NCBI RefSeq assembly: GCF_000445445.1 | Contig: NZ_ASXP01000006.1 | Location: forward strand, 124,001-188,000 | Direction: 5' to 3' | DNA: 64,000 bases | Source of the DNA: Sporomusa ovata DSM 2662 | Lineage (GTDB): Bacteria > Bacillota > Negativicutes > Sporomusales > Sporomusaceae | Part shown: positions 52,414 through 61,564 of the stretch, piece by piece | Numbering within the stretch: position 1 is the stretch's first letter | Layout of the letters: every line of letters starts with the position of its first letter | The notes under the pieces: model-generated | The model's input: the letters and a program-made list of their open reading frames with translations, nothing else | The model's database searches: none | What the model was told of the DNA's origin: nothing | Position numbers and translations under genes: made by a program

Positions 52414-53634
52414 TTAATTCAGCAACTGATCTGCATAGACCAGCCGAATGCCGGCAACCTCCATTTCGGAGATCATCTCCCGCACCGCGATGACCGTATT
52501 GGGCCGGGCATGACCAATAACAGTAACACTGCCATTCCTTTGAGCCAAAACAACTGCTTTTCGCAGTTGTTTTTTTATTAGTTCTACATCTGAACTGTTA
52601 TCCAAAAACAATTCATTTTCCCCACTTCTCATACCTAGCTGTCTCGCAACCTCTGCGCCCACCGTTGTGCCAATAGTGCGGCTGTCAATGAAAAACAGAT
52701 TCTGTGATTTCAAAACACCAAGTACAGCCTTCATGACCCGAAGATCAGATGTTGCCCTTGAGCCTTGATGGTTATTGACCCCTTTAACCCCTGGTACAGA
52801 AGCCAGGGCTTGACCCACTGTCTGCTTGATTTCATCATCACTCATACTGACAGTAATCACGGTCGGTTCTGTCGCTGCGCTAGCATCCATTGGCTCTAGC
52901 GGCAAATGCAAGATAACCAGGTGACCTGCACTTAGCGCCCTGGAGGCAGCCTCATTGCTGTAAGCGCGATAAGGCAAAATAGCAAAAGTAATAGGCCGTC
53001 CCATATCGGCAAAATCAGCAACAGGCCCCATGGTATAACCACAATCATCAATTATGATCGCCATATCTCCCGCCCTAACTTCGCTCTGGGGCTTAGGTGG
53101 CGCAGGTGGCGGCAGTGTGCCGTTAGTTTTAACAATAAATAAGCGGTCAGTGACAATCGTAAGCGGCTCACTATTAAGAACATCTTTAATTCCCACATCC
53201 ACCCGTACAGCTGACACTCCATTATAATTATCCGGTTCATTCCCGATGACCTTACCGCCTGCTTTGCCAACCAACGGAGCCAGTGCCTGCTCAACTCCTT
53301 CCAGTGACATGGTTTCCGGGATAATCAGCAGCATACTCCTTGTATGCCAGCGGATAAGCCCCTCTACCCCTTTACGGGGAACTTCACGTTGTTCCTCTTT
53401 AACTTCTTTCGGGGTTATAGATGCCTTGGTCAACCCCTTATCCACAGCAGTATGAATCTTGGAAGCCGTAGTTATGAAGTCAACTACCACCCCCGCACCC
53501 GTCTTTTCCAGTTCATAGCCAGAACCAGGTGACGGTAATTTTTCTGGTGCCGGTATTGTCTGATAATAGACAACAGCTACAAAAATAAGTACAATTACTG
53601 CTATCCATTTCAACTTATTGTCTTTTTTCGCCAT
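52414..53634 (-). CDS. Divergent polysaccharide deacetylase family protein
   Basis: The 406-residue protein has one N-terminal membrane helix (LKWIAVIVLIFVAVVYY), a linker domain of about 170 residues, and a DUF610/divergent polysaccharide deacetylase barrel (MAIIIDDCGYTMGPVADF, LPYRAYSNEAASRALSAGHLVILHLPLEP, GVNNHQGSRAT, ARPNTVIAVREMI). DD and H residues equivalent to the metal site of NodB-type deacetylases are visible. It would act on cell-envelope sugars outside the membrane. I chose ATG 53634 with GAGGAG upstream. It is convergent with the TIGR03915 gene (5 bp apart). Confidence 0.88.
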   Translation of the reverse strand: MAKKDNKLKWIAVIVLIFVAVVYYQTIPAPEKLPSPGSGYELEKTGAGVVVDFITTASKIHTAVDKGLTKASITPKEVKEEQREVPRKGVEGLIRWHTRSMLLIIPETMSLEGVEQALAPLVGKAGGKVIGNEPDNYNGVSAVRVDVGIKDVLNSEPLTIVTDRLFIVKTNGTLPPPAPPKPQSEVRAGDMAIIIDDCGYTMGPVADFADMGRPITFAILPYRAYSNEAASRALSAGHLVILHLPLEPMDASAATEPTVITVSMSDDEIKQTVGQALASVPGVKGVNNHQGSRATSDLRVMKAVLGVLKSQNLFFIDSRTIGTTVGAEVARQLGMRSGENELFLDNSSDVELIKKQLRKAVVLAQRNGSVTVIGHARPNTVIAVREMISEMEVAGIRLVYADQLLN

Positions 53635-53883
53635 CGGAAATTCTCCTCGTCTATCCACTTACTTTTCATAATAATTATATATTCCGCCCCTTACTATGTC
53701 TACTTATTATCGATTTTAGCCACTTTACCTAAACGTAACATAAAGTTAACAAGACCTTAAACTACCAGGGGAGGAAAATTAGCTGGAAAGAATAACATGT
53801 ATTATATCGCGTAAATTGTTTCTATCTCATAGTACTAAGCCGCATCTTCTCACAAAATGCATGTCGACAAAGGAGCATCTGCC

Positions 53884-55716
53884 ATGAACTTTCTAAAAAA
53901 ATTTGCTAATACTGCCTCCAGACCGCTAACCACTATAAAAACCCTCATACCTACTAATCATCTGCCGTTAAAACTAAATTTGTACTACCAACTAAGTTTA
54001 CGCACTAAGCTGCTTGTCGTGGTAGCTATCTTTTCCCTGCTATCGATTAGTATTGGAATTGTTGGCTTGCACGGTATCAAGGCATCCAACGATGCTTTGA
54101 GAAGCATGTACACCAGTCGCATTATAACCCTACAAGAACTTAAGCTTATGTCTGATGCACTTACAGTGAATGTTGTAGAAACCTGTCACAAAGTTAGTGA
54201 CGGCCATATGGCCTGGTCTCTAGGCCGAAACAAACTTACTGAAGCCACCACAATGATCAAGCAGCAGTGGACCACTTATAAAAACCATGTAGCTACAACC
54301 GAAGAAGAACGGTTGGTTGCTCAGATAGACGGTTTTTTAGGAATTGCAGAGGGTGCGCTTGCCAATGCCACTACCATTATGATAAAAGAAGACAAAAAAA
54401 CATTGAATGCTTTTTTAATTGAGGAATTGTACTCAAGTATAGAGCCAGTCTCAGGTAAACTATCTGAACTCATGGACCTTCAACTGGAATTAGCCCAAAA
54501 AGAATATCAGGCCGCTACTGACAAATATCATTGGCTCATGGTGCTGTTTTCAATCATGATTATTGCCGGATTAAGCACGGCCATTGCCTTGGTCCTAGTT
54601 ATCCTCCAACGAACTCTCCGAGAAATCCACGATATGGTTACTTACGTCGAACAAGTGGCTACTGGTAATCTGGCAATGCCCAAAATCTCTATCACCGCTA
54701 ATGATGAGCTAGGACGTTTGGGTATTGCTATCAATGCCATGGTCAGCAACCTGAATTCACTGGTAGGAACAGTTTCCTCATCAGCAGATCAGGTAGTGAT
54801 TGCCTCGGAGGAAACGGCAGCATCTGTTGAGCAGGTCTCGACTACTACTACCGAGTTGGCAGGTTATAGTACCGACTTGGCCGCTGCTGCTGCAGTCGGT
54901 ACAGTTTCGGTTATCGAAGTGTCTAAATCACTATTAGAACTCTCCTCACTCATTGAAATTGCCAAACGTGAAGCCACATCAGCGGTAGCTAACTCCAAAT
55001 CGACACTACACACCGCTCTGGACAGCCGCAAAACCATGGCCAGTACCGTTGTCCACATGAATAACATCCGGCGCAAAACGCTGGAAACCGAAGAGTTAAT
55101 TGGAACCCTTAATCAATATATCGCCAAAATTGGTGCTATTACCGACACCATAACAAGTATTGCCTCCCAAACAAGCCTGCTTTCGCTAAACGCGGCTATC
55201 GAAGCTGCCCGGGCAGGTGAGGCTGGCCGTGGCTTCGCGGTAGTAGCACAAGAAGTCAAAAAACTAGCCGAGCAATCTACGCAGGGAGCCGCCGAGGTTG
55301 TGGCACTTATTCAAAGAATAAAGGAAAGCACTGCTGATGCCGTTCAGGCTATGCAAGGCAGCCGGACCGAAGTGGAAAATGGCGTAGCCAGTGCCGGTCA
55401 AGCTCAGCAGGCATTAAATGATATTTTTTCAGCAGTAACCAGCACCGTAACTGACATTGATGCCGTGCTGTCCATCACCGATGAAGAAGTCACCCATTCA
55501 GATAAAATTATTGATTTAATTGACTCTTTGGCTTCTGTGATTGATAATACGGCAGAACAAGCCGAAACAGTCTCTACAAATACCAAACAGACCGCCGCTG
55601 TCATGGACTCACTGGCAGTCAATTCTACTCAAACCAATCAACTGGCAACCAGTTTAAAAACTGCCATTGAATTCTTTAAGACAGACAATAAAAATTTGAA
55701 CCATTTGGAGGTATAA
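53884..55716 (+). CDS. Membrane chemoreceptor heading a signalling cluster
   Basis: The 610-residue protein has a membrane helix at about 37-60 (LLVVVAIFSLLSISIGIVGL), a four-helix-bundle sensor (65-215), a second helix at about 219-243, HAMP (ILQRTLREIHDMV onward) and a cytoplasmic hairpin with tip SQTSLLSLNAAIEAARAGEAGRGFAVVA. The N-terminus is longer than usual before the first helix, with several Pro and basic residues. AAGGAG precedes ATG 53884. It is followed at 4 bp by a STAS gene, then CheY-like and CheX-like genes, a compact receptor-to-output set. Confidence 0.92.
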   Translation: MNFLKKFANTASRPLTTIKTLIPTNHLPLKLNLYYQLSLRTKLLVVVAIFSLLSISIGIVGLHGIKASNDALRSMYTSRIITLQELKLMSDALTVNVVETCHKVSDGHMAWSLGRNKLTEATTMIKQQWTTYKNHVATTEEERLVAQIDGFLGIAEGALANATTIMIKEDKKTLNAFLIEELYSSIEPVSGKLSELMDLQLELAQKEYQAATDKYHWLMVLFSIMIIAGLSTAIALVLVILQRTLREIHDMVTYVEQVATGNLAMPKISITANDELGRLGIAINAMVSNLNSLVGTVSSSADQVVIASEETAASVEQVSTTTTELAGYSTDLAAAAAVGTVSVIEVSKSLLELSSLIEIAKREATSAVANSKSTLHTALDSRKTMASTVVHMNNIRRKTLETEELIGTLNQYIAKIGAITDTITSIASQTSLLSLNAAIEAARAGEAGRGFAVVAQEVKKLAEQSTQGAAEVVALIQRIKESTADAVQAMQGSRTEVENGVASAGQAQQALNDIFSAVTSTVTDIDAVLSITDEEVTHSDKIIDLIDSLASVIDNTAEQAETVSTNTKQTAAVMDSLAVNSTQTNQLATSLKTAIEFFKTDNKNLNHLEV

Positions 55717-55720
55717 GAGA

Positions 55721-56047
55721 ATGGAAAACCACGAATTTCTGATTGAAAACAGTCAGGTTATCGCAAAATTGACAGGCAGCTTGCAAGGAGAAGCAGCCGC
55801 CCGGCTCCGGGCGACGCTGTTAACGTATATCGCAGACGGCTACAACAGTTTTACAATTGATTTTTCTCATGTAAACAACATTGATTCAACCGGATTGGGT
55901 ATTCTTGTTACTATTCAAAAACGAGCCCTGCAAGGTGGCGGCAGCATCACTCTTCAGGGCCTGCACGGCACAGTCAAAACTGCCTTTGACCGCACCCGGC
56001 TGAGTAAAGCTTTTACCATTGCCGATGCTGCACAGGCAGTAGCATAA
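55721..56047 (+). CDS. STAS-domain protein (anti-anti-sigma-type)
   Basis: The 108 residues are one STAS domain: VIAKLTGSLQGEAAARLRATL, then FTIDFSHVNNIDSTGLGILVTIQKRALQGGGSITL. The phosphorylatable Ser is followed by Thr (DSTGLG). In receptor operons such proteins connect phosphorylation or chemoreceptor signals to partner-switching outputs. It begins 4 bp after the chemoreceptor stop, with GGAGG in the overlap region. No anti-sigma kinase is visible in the window. Confidence 0.9.
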   Translation: MENHEFLIENSQVIAKLTGSLQGEAAARLRATLLTYIADGYNSFTIDFSHVNNIDSTGLGILVTIQKRALQGGGSITLQGLHGTVKTAFDRTRLSKAFTIADAAQAVA

Positions 56048-56059
56048 GGGAATTCCAAG

Positions 56060-56160
56060 CCATAAATTAGTCATTTTTTGCAATATTGCATTCTATTAGC
56101 AAAATTCACAAGGAATTTTACTAAATTAACGAGAATATATCTTTAATCACTAATTTATGG
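56060..56160. repeat. 12-nt inverted repeat bridging the STAS-CheY gap
   Basis: CCATAAATTAGT (56060-56071) and its complement ACTAATTTATGG (56149-56160) are 77 nt apart. The second arm ends directly before the AAGGAG ribosome binding site of the next gene. Confidence 0.5.
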
Positions 56161-56172
56161 AAGGAGTTTACT

Positions 56173-56535
56173 ATGAAATCTCACACCCCAGTATTAATCT
56201 GTGATGACTCAATGCTTATTCGAAAAAAACTCCGGGCCACACTCGAAGAATTGGGCTGCCAGGTTTATGAAGCAAAGAACGGCCTTGAGTGTGTTGAAAT
56301 GTTCAAACTCCATACCCCTAACACAATATTCTTGGATATTGTAATGCCTGAGCTTGACGGCCTGGAAGCCCTTAAGCAAATTAAACAATGTGACAAAAGT
56401 TCACGTGTTATTATGCTGTCCTCAACCGGCACTGCCAAAAAACTTCTCGAAGCCCTTAAAAATGGCGCTACTGATTTTATCCAAAAACCCTACACCAAAG
56501 ATCAAATTGCCAAAGCGATTGGTTATATTGAATAA
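56173..56535 (+). CDS. CheY-like response regulator
   Basis: The 120-residue receiver has the acidic pair in ICDDSML, the phospho-acceptor Asp in IFLDIVMP, Ser/Thr in MLSSTGT and Lys in IQKPYT, so it is fully equipped. It lacks an output domain and probably acts on the motor or on a partner. It lies 125 bp after the STAS gene and 9 bp before the MshEN/CheX-like gene, which could be its phosphatase. Confidence 0.92.
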   Translation: MKSHTPVLICDDSMLIRKKLRATLEELGCQVYEAKNGLECVEMFKLHTPNTIFLDIVMPELDGLEALKQIKQCDKSSRVIMLSSTGTAKKLLEALKNGATDFIQKPYTKDQIAKAIGYIE

Positions 56536-56544
56536 AAGGAGCTA

Positions 56545-57420
56545 ATGATGTATACACAATATTTGGGTCAATACCTACTTAATACAAGCCTCATTTCTGC
56601 CGACCAGCTTTGCGAGTTACTGTCATTAGCCGAATTAACCCATGTTAAGCTTGGAATTTTAGCAATTAATAACGGACTTATGACAGCAAATCAAGTTGAA
56701 GAAGTACATGGCCTGCAACGAACGATGGATCGCCGGTTTGGCGAAATTGCCATCACTAAAGGCTATCTTACCCAGACGCAGGTTGATAGCCTGCTATCCC
56801 AACAAGACAGCCGCCACTTGAGCCTAAGTCAGGCGATTATTGATAAAGGCTATCTTACATTATCACAATTAGAAACAGCACTTACTCAATTTAAACAGGA
56901 TACCCAGTTATCTACCGAACAACTCCAAGCTATGCAAACTGGCAATCTGGATGAAATCGTTCGCTTATTTCTGGATTTTCCTACTAATGACGTTCCCCAG
57001 TTCTACTATGATTATGTCGCACTTTTCCTGAAAAACAGCATTCGTTTCCTCAATGAACGTCCGGTACTGTCTTGGCCGCAACCGTTAAACCAAACAGCTG
57101 ATGGCTGGTATATCTCCCAACAAGCGATTGGCAACTACACCGTTTCTACTGGAATAATCCTCAGCGATGCCGGGCTTGTTGATATAGCCGGCCGTTTCAG
57201 CCAAGAGACGTTAACCCATGTGGATGAACTGGCAAAAGATAGTGTAAGTGAATTCCTGAATTTGCATAATGGTATCTTTCTTATTAATGTATCAGATAAA
57301 GGCTTCAATCTTGATTTACACCCGCCGGCAATAACACCTAATACCGGTCATTATACCGGGTACCGGATTCCAATAACTCTTTCCAGCGGACACATCGAAC
57401 TTGTGCTCTCCATTTCCTGA
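56545..57420 (+). CDS. Fusion of MshEN/GspE_N-like repeats and a CheX-like domain
   Basis: The N-terminal 115 residues are three related helical repeats: LGQYLLNTSLISADQLCELL, RRFGEIAITKGYLTQTQVDS and LSLSQAIIDKGYLTLSQLET. The second matches the RxGxxLxxxGxxxxxxL..Q pattern of MshEN domains, which bind c-di-GMP in type II secretion and pilus ATPases. The C-terminal 150 residues resemble CheX/CheC-type phosphatases (VLSWPQPLNQTA, AGRFSQETLTHVDELAKDSVSEFLNLHNGIF). CheX dephosphorylates CheY-P. The gene follows the CheY-like gene. A c-di-GMP-sensing CheY phosphatase is my inference. A second ATG follows the first. Confidence 0.7.
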   Translation: MMYTQYLGQYLLNTSLISADQLCELLSLAELTHVKLGILAINNGLMTANQVEEVHGLQRTMDRRFGEIAITKGYLTQTQVDSLLSQQDSRHLSLSQAIIDKGYLTLSQLETALTQFKQDTQLSTEQLQAMQTGNLDEIVRLFLDFPTNDVPQFYYDYVALFLKNSIRFLNERPVLSWPQPLNQTADGWYISQQAIGNYTVSTGIILSDAGLVDIAGRFSQETLTHVDELAKDSVSEFLNLHNGIFLINVSDKGFNLDLHPPAITPNTGHYTGYRIPITLSSGHIELVLSIS

Positions 57421-57434
57421 TATCGACTACTATA

Positions 57435-57480
57435 AAAACCACCCTATTGGATGAAATGAATCCTACAATAGGGTGGTTTT
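57435..57480. terminator. Bidirectional terminator between the signalling cluster and yajQ
   Basis: AAAACCACCCTATTG (57435-57449) and CAATAGGGTGGTTTT (57466-57480) form a perfect 15-bp stem. It ends both the rightward cluster and the leftward yajQ gene. Confidence 0.9.
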
Positions 57481-57484
57481 TATT

Positions 57485-57979
57485 TTATGAGCGGAAATTA
57501 ATGCACTGCAGCTCGATACCAAAATCTTTCTCTTTGAGCTTTTGAATAACGGCCTGCAAATCATCTTTTTTCGCGCCTGTTACCCGTAGCTGGTCATCCA
57601 TAATCTGGGCCTGTACTTTCAGCTTCTGTTCTTTAATATAGCTGACAACCTCTTTGGCCTTTTCTTTGCTGATGCCCTTTTGGATGGTAACAGTTTGCTT
57701 CACTGTGCCACTAAAAGCAGACTCAATTTTACCAACATCCAGACACTTTAGCGGAACATTGCGTTTAACCATCTTGCTTCTAAGAATATCAAGCATGGCT
57801 CCCAGCTTATAGTCATCTTCAGCCGATAATTTTAACGATTCTTTATCCAAAACCATTTCAGCTTTGCTGCCTTTGAAATCGTAGCGCTGCCCGATTTCTT
57901 TCGTTGCCTGGTTGACTGCATTATCCATCTCCTGCAGATCTACTTCTGATACAATGTCGAAAGAACAATCCTTTGCCAT
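57485..57979 (-). CDS. yajQ: YajQ family nucleotide-binding protein
   Basis: The 164-residue protein starts MAKDCSFDIVSEVDLQEMDNAV and has NQATKEIGQRYDFKGS plus LRVTGAKKDDLQAVIQ, the two-domain YajQ pattern. Homologues bind c-di-GMP or nucleotides and may influence transcription. I used ATG 57979; the frame extends upstream without a good start. It is monocistronic, facing the signalling cluster across a shared terminator. Confidence 0.92.
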   Translation of the reverse strand: MAKDCSFDIVSEVDLQEMDNAVNQATKEIGQRYDFKGSKAEMVLDKESLKLSAEDDYKLGAMLDILRSKMVKRNVPLKCLDVGKIESAFSGTVKQTVTIQKGISKEKAKEVVSYIKEQKLKVQAQIMDDQLRVTGAKKDDLQAVIQKLKEKDFGIELQCINFRS

Positions 57980-58114
57980 AAAGTCTAACTCCCTTCCTAC
58001 GAAAATATAGTACAAAAATATAATACCATATTTCCCTTTTTTTCTCCAAAAAAACCTGCTATTAATGAGCAAGTCACCCTTTAGTCCACATTAGCATAGG
58101 CTCATTATCTGGAC

Positions 58115-58252
58115 TTGTATGAAGTTAGTCACACCGACATAGCAGCACTGTTTGCCGTACTGGTAATTATTGTGGGCTTAGTAGTAAGCAAAAATAGAAC
58201 ATCCGGTTCCCTCGAAAGTGAAACAAGTAAGCCTGAACGAACATACTATTGA
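58115..58252 (+). other. Possible small membrane peptide or gene remnant
   Basis: A TTG-started frame of 45 codons encodes LYEVSHTDIAALFAVLVIIVG, a clear membrane helix, then a charged tail ending RTYY. There is no ribosome binding site or ATG, so it may be the tail of a lost gene. It is the only coding-like signal in the 58073-58336 gap. Confidence 0.3.
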
Positions 58253-58336
58253 AAATTAGCATCCACTGATAACAAAACATCAATGGTCTGCGCCCAAGCC
58301 TGTGATTGGCCCTATCCCTTGAGCTGGGAAACACCA

Positions 58337-60190
58337 TTAGCTTTTGGGAAAATTCAAGTTTTTCAAAAATCTATTTTGAAACTCTGGCTGTGCGGCTAGT
58401 TCTATATAGCTGACTTTATTGGCTATATTTATGCATCTCTGCATTTTTTCTGCAGATAATAGTGCCTGAACTGCACCTGTCCCTGCCGCATTTCCAACAG
58501 AACGGATAGCCTCTCTTTTAAATCCTGGTAACAAGCCAATTGTTAAAGCGCTATCAATATCAACATAATTTCCAAAGGCACCCGCTAAGCATACTTCCCT
58601 GTATTGAGTTTCAGCAGGCATCCTGTCAATTAAAAATTGGATACCGGTGCATATTGACGATTTTACCAATTGGAGCTGACGTACATCATTCTGCGTGATC
58701 GAAATGTCAGTGCCACTGGCACTATTTTCTCCTTCATAAAGAACAAATTCCCATTGACCATCCTTTTTTTTCAAACGTTGCCGTAGCTGGTCTGGTAAGT
58801 TTGCCCGCTCAGGCTTGTTAAACCGTCCACTTTCCTGTAATATACCGTTTTTCACCAGTTCGGCAATGGCCTTTACAATGCCTGAACCACAGATACCAGT
58901 AGGTGTAACATTGCCAATTACTTGCACAGACACAGCCTGCCCGGTTATCGTGACATCGCTAATAGCACCATCTGCCGCCCTCATACCATCCCGGATATGA
59001 GCCCCTTCAAAGGCAGGCCCGGCTGCCGTTGAACAGACATACAGCTTTTTTCCATCCCCGATGGCCATCTCGCCATTAGTGCCTAAATCTACCATTAGTA
59101 TTGGTTCTACCGCAATATCCTGATCTACAGCCAGAATAGCTGCCGTCGTATCTGAGCCAACAAAGCTGGCAATATTCGGCAGCATAATAACTTTCCCTTG
59201 TGAATTTATATCCAGTTCCAACGCCTTAGGACTAAGCGGCGATATATAATTAAACAGTGCGGCATATGGCTTTCTCACCAGCGTTGATGGTGAAATTGCT
59301 AATACCAAATGTGCCATCGTAGCATTACCAGCAATGGTTCCGGCATAAATATGGTTTTGTGTCACCTTGACTGAGCTGCATAACTCAGCGATAATTTGAT
59401 TTAAACAATGCCGGATAAGCCCCGACAACCGTTCCAGTCCGCCCTCCAGTTCATGAGTAGCTTGAATCCGGGAAATAACATCAGCCCCCATTGCGGCTTG
59501 CGGATTATTTTTCGAGCATACTGCAACTATCTTTTTAGCGTTAATATCTACCAGCATGCCTACAACGGTAGTTGTACCAATATCAAACGCCACACCATAC
59601 AGCATATTTGACGTATCCCCTGCTTCAACTGCAATAACCTTACTATCGAGCATCGTAACAGTGATGAGTTCAGGAGTTGTTTCCACCACTTCACTTAATT
59701 GCCGAAGTATTGCAACACTCGCAATATTCCCCGTGTTGTCGAAAATACCACCAGTGGGTTTACTTTTTCCCAGCGCCTGATGAATCATCTCCTGCAAAGA
59801 ATAATGGTTATTAACAGTAGGATAGGACGGTGTCAAAACAACCTTCCGGAGTAAAGGCATATCATCGTTAATTACTATTTCAAAAGCTTGTCCCTTTTGA
59901 CTTGCCTCAGACCTTTTCAGCACAATGGTAATATCACCCTGAGGATAAACCTGGCAAGCCTGAACCATATTGTCCTTATCTGGCTGAATTTCAACTCCGT
60001 CTTTACCGCTAACAGGGCCCTCAAGAACCTGAATTTTGCACTTACCGCAGGTACCTCGTCCACCGCAGTTAGCTTCAAGAAATATGCCGCCGTCAATGAG
60101 AGCACGCAAAATTGTTTTTTCCCGCTCGCAGGGCAAAGAACGATCTTCGCCTTCAATACATAATGTATACACTGAAGATGCTTCTATCAT
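58337..60190 (-). CDS. RACo-type ATP-dependent activator of corrinoid proteins (2Fe-2S + ASKHA)
   Basis: The 617-residue protein has an N-terminal 2Fe-2S ferredoxin domain (CGGRGTCGKCKIQV with a fourth Cys in VQACQV). A linker and an ASKHA ATPase core follow, with FDIGTTTVVGML, DLGTNGEMAIG, GICGSGIVKAIAEL and CLAGAFGNYVD. This is the layout of RACo/RamA-like proteins (DUF4445), which reduce Co(II) corrinoid proteins back to Co(I) at ATP cost. I chose ATG 60190 with AAGAGGG upstream. A terminator separates it from the upstream gene, so it may have its own promoter. Its partner is probably the corrinoid protein at 61565. Confidence 0.93.
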   Translation of the reverse strand: MIEASSVYTLCIEGEDRSLPCEREKTILRALIDGGIFLEANCGGRGTCGKCKIQVLEGPVSGKDGVEIQPDKDNMVQACQVYPQGDITIVLKRSEASQKGQAFEIVINDDMPLLRKVVLTPSYPTVNNHYSLQEMIHQALGKSKPTGGIFDNTGNIASVAILRQLSEVVETTPELITVTMLDSKVIAVEAGDTSNMLYGVAFDIGTTTVVGMLVDINAKKIVAVCSKNNPQAAMGADVISRIQATHELEGGLERLSGLIRHCLNQIIAELCSSVKVTQNHIYAGTIAGNATMAHLVLAISPSTLVRKPYAALFNYISPLSPKALELDINSQGKVIMLPNIASFVGSDTTAAILAVDQDIAVEPILMVDLGTNGEMAIGDGKKLYVCSTAAGPAFEGAHIRDGMRAADGAISDVTITGQAVSVQVIGNVTPTGICGSGIVKAIAELVKNGILQESGRFNKPERANLPDQLRQRLKKKDGQWEFVLYEGENSASGTDISITQNDVRQLQLVKSSICTGIQFLIDRMPAETQYREVCLAGAFGNYVDIDSALTIGLLPGFKREAIRSVGNAAGTGAVQALLSAEKMQRCINIANKVSYIELAAQPEFQNRFLKNLNFPKS

Positions 60191-60239
60191 GTGTAAGCCC
60201 TCTTTCGCTTCTAAAATAGTAAAACTATAAATAGAAACC

Positions 60240-60285
60240 AAAAAGAAGAACCACTTCTATTACACTGGTAGTTCTTCTTTTGGCA
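60240..60285 (-). terminator. Terminator before the activator gene
   Basis: AAAGAAGAAC..AC and GT..GTTCTTCTTT arms (about 60243-60281) with a T-rich minus-strand tail, ending the GTPase/hypothetical transcript. Confidence 0.65.
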
Positions 60286-60346
60286 GAATGTATGTAACAC
60301 GTCTCTAACGGGAGTAGAGACGTCGAAACATCATGGTAGTACACAA

Positions 60347-60781
60347 TTAGCAATTACCACAGCTACTGTCTCTGCGTAAAATGGCAAGTGACTCATTCAC
60401 TATTTCTTCTACAGCCTTCTTACTATGCCCAAACACTAAGACGTTGATATCCAATGTAACACTAGTAAATTCACTGGATAAGCCAGATTGCCACTCGGAC
60501 GATGACTTTACGTCCAGCCGGTCAAGTCTTGTAAGCGATAAAAACAGAAACTCTTCACCCGGTACGTTGGCAAGCACCTTAATATGGCCCACGATAATAC
60601 CATTATGGGCTAAAGGTTTGCCAATATCCTGTATCAGTTGCTTTACAAGTTTTTCAACATGTAACTTGGTAACAGGCTTATCAAAGCTAATAGAATGAGT
60701 TTTACTAAAAACGGTAGCATCAGTCAGGGTTGTAGGTGTCTGTTTGTTGTTGATTTTGAATTTGTGTTTGAGTTTATTCAA
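60347..60781 (-). CDS. Unknown protein in the corrinoid cluster, Cys-terminated
   Basis: The 144 residues have no domain I recognise. The middle reads VEKLVKQLIQDIGKPLAHNGIIVGHIKVLANVPGEEFLFLSLTRLD, alpha/beta in character. The end is LAILRRDSSCGNC, a C-terminal CxxC. It overlaps the upstream GTPase gene by 8 nt, so the two are co-translated. GTPases of that type often insert metal or cofactor, so this may be their partner, perhaps for corrinoid or metal handling. Confidence 0.65.
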   Translation of the reverse strand: MNKLKHKFKINNKQTPTTLTDATVFSKTHSISFDKPVTKLHVEKLVKQLIQDIGKPLAHNGIIVGHIKVLANVPGEEFLFLSLTRLDRLDVKSSSEWQSGLSSEFTSVTLDINVLVFGHSKKAVEEIVNESLAILRRDSSCGNC

Positions 60782-61367
60782 AGCGAATTACCTCCTCTAT
60801 TATATCTGGAGGCAAGTTATCTGCTGCACTAGCTACCTTAATCGGTGCAGTGTTGACTAGTTCGCGAATGTCATTAATAATTTCCGTCCTGTCAGAACCA
60901 GCAATATCGGCCTTGTTAATAATAACAAGGTCTGTTTTCTCTACCTGTCCGGTAACAAGGGGGCCAAGAACTTCTTTTAACTCCGGCCAACGCCCCATAT
61001 CAACAATCGTTATCGTCTTAAACCCGGTATAAAAGTTACAATATTCATTAATCAATTTAGCAATATTACCAGGAATAGCCAACCCGGTCATTTCAATGAT
61101 CAGCCAATCCGGCTTAATAGTTTCATTGATCTCTCTTACCGCAGTTATTAGGTCACTTGTAATTTGACAGCATACGCAGCCACCAAACAGCGGCCTTACT
61201 TGTAAGCCGCTATCAGCTAACAACTTATCATCAATACCGGCTTCGCCAATTTCGTTTTCAATAAGAGCTACTGTCTCATGCTTATTTTCGGTAATATATT
61301 TGGCAATCTGCAGTATTGTGGTAGTTTTACCTGAACCCAAGAACCCGCCGAACAGTAAAATACGCAT
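60774..61367 (-). CDS. CobW/P47K-type GTPase (N-terminal domain only)
   Basis: The 197-residue protein has the P-loop GGFLGSGKTTT, the metal-binding FGGCVCCQI (CxCC) motif, EMTGLA and INKAD (NKxD), as in COG0523/CobW metallochaperones. The usual C-terminal CobW_C domain is absent, so this is a short form. Such genes accompany methyltransferase/corrinoid clusters in acetogens, where they may help cofactor loading. It overlaps the downstream unknown gene. AGGTGGGGAACG provides the ribosome binding site. Confidence 0.85.
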   Translation of the reverse strand: MRILLFGGFLGSGKTTTILQIAKYITENKHETVALIENEIGEAGIDDKLLADSGLQVRPLFGGCVCCQITSDLITAVREINETIKPDWLIIEMTGLAIPGNIAKLINEYCNFYTGFKTITIVDMGRWPELKEVLGPLVTGQVEKTDLVIINKADIAGSDRTEIINDIRELVNTAPIKVASAADNLPPDIIEEVIRFE

Positions 61368-61467
61368 TCGTTCCCCACCTTTACCTACTCACGTAAGCTA
61401 TCTACTAGTTACAAAACCAGTATACCATCTATCTACCAAGTTAGGAAGTATCTTATAGCCGCTATGA

Positions 61468-61500
61468 AATAATCCGGATTGCCCTGCAACCCGGATTATT
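61468..61500. terminator. Terminator between corrinoid protein and GTPase genes
   Basis: AATAATCCGG and CCGGATTATT arms flank a 13-nt loop. It may lower, rather than abolish, expression of the downstream genes. Confidence 0.75.
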
Positions 61501-61564
61501 CTTCTAGAGTAATAGCATTTCCTGGCAATGCTCACTATGCTATTACCATTTGGGGGTATGTCGT

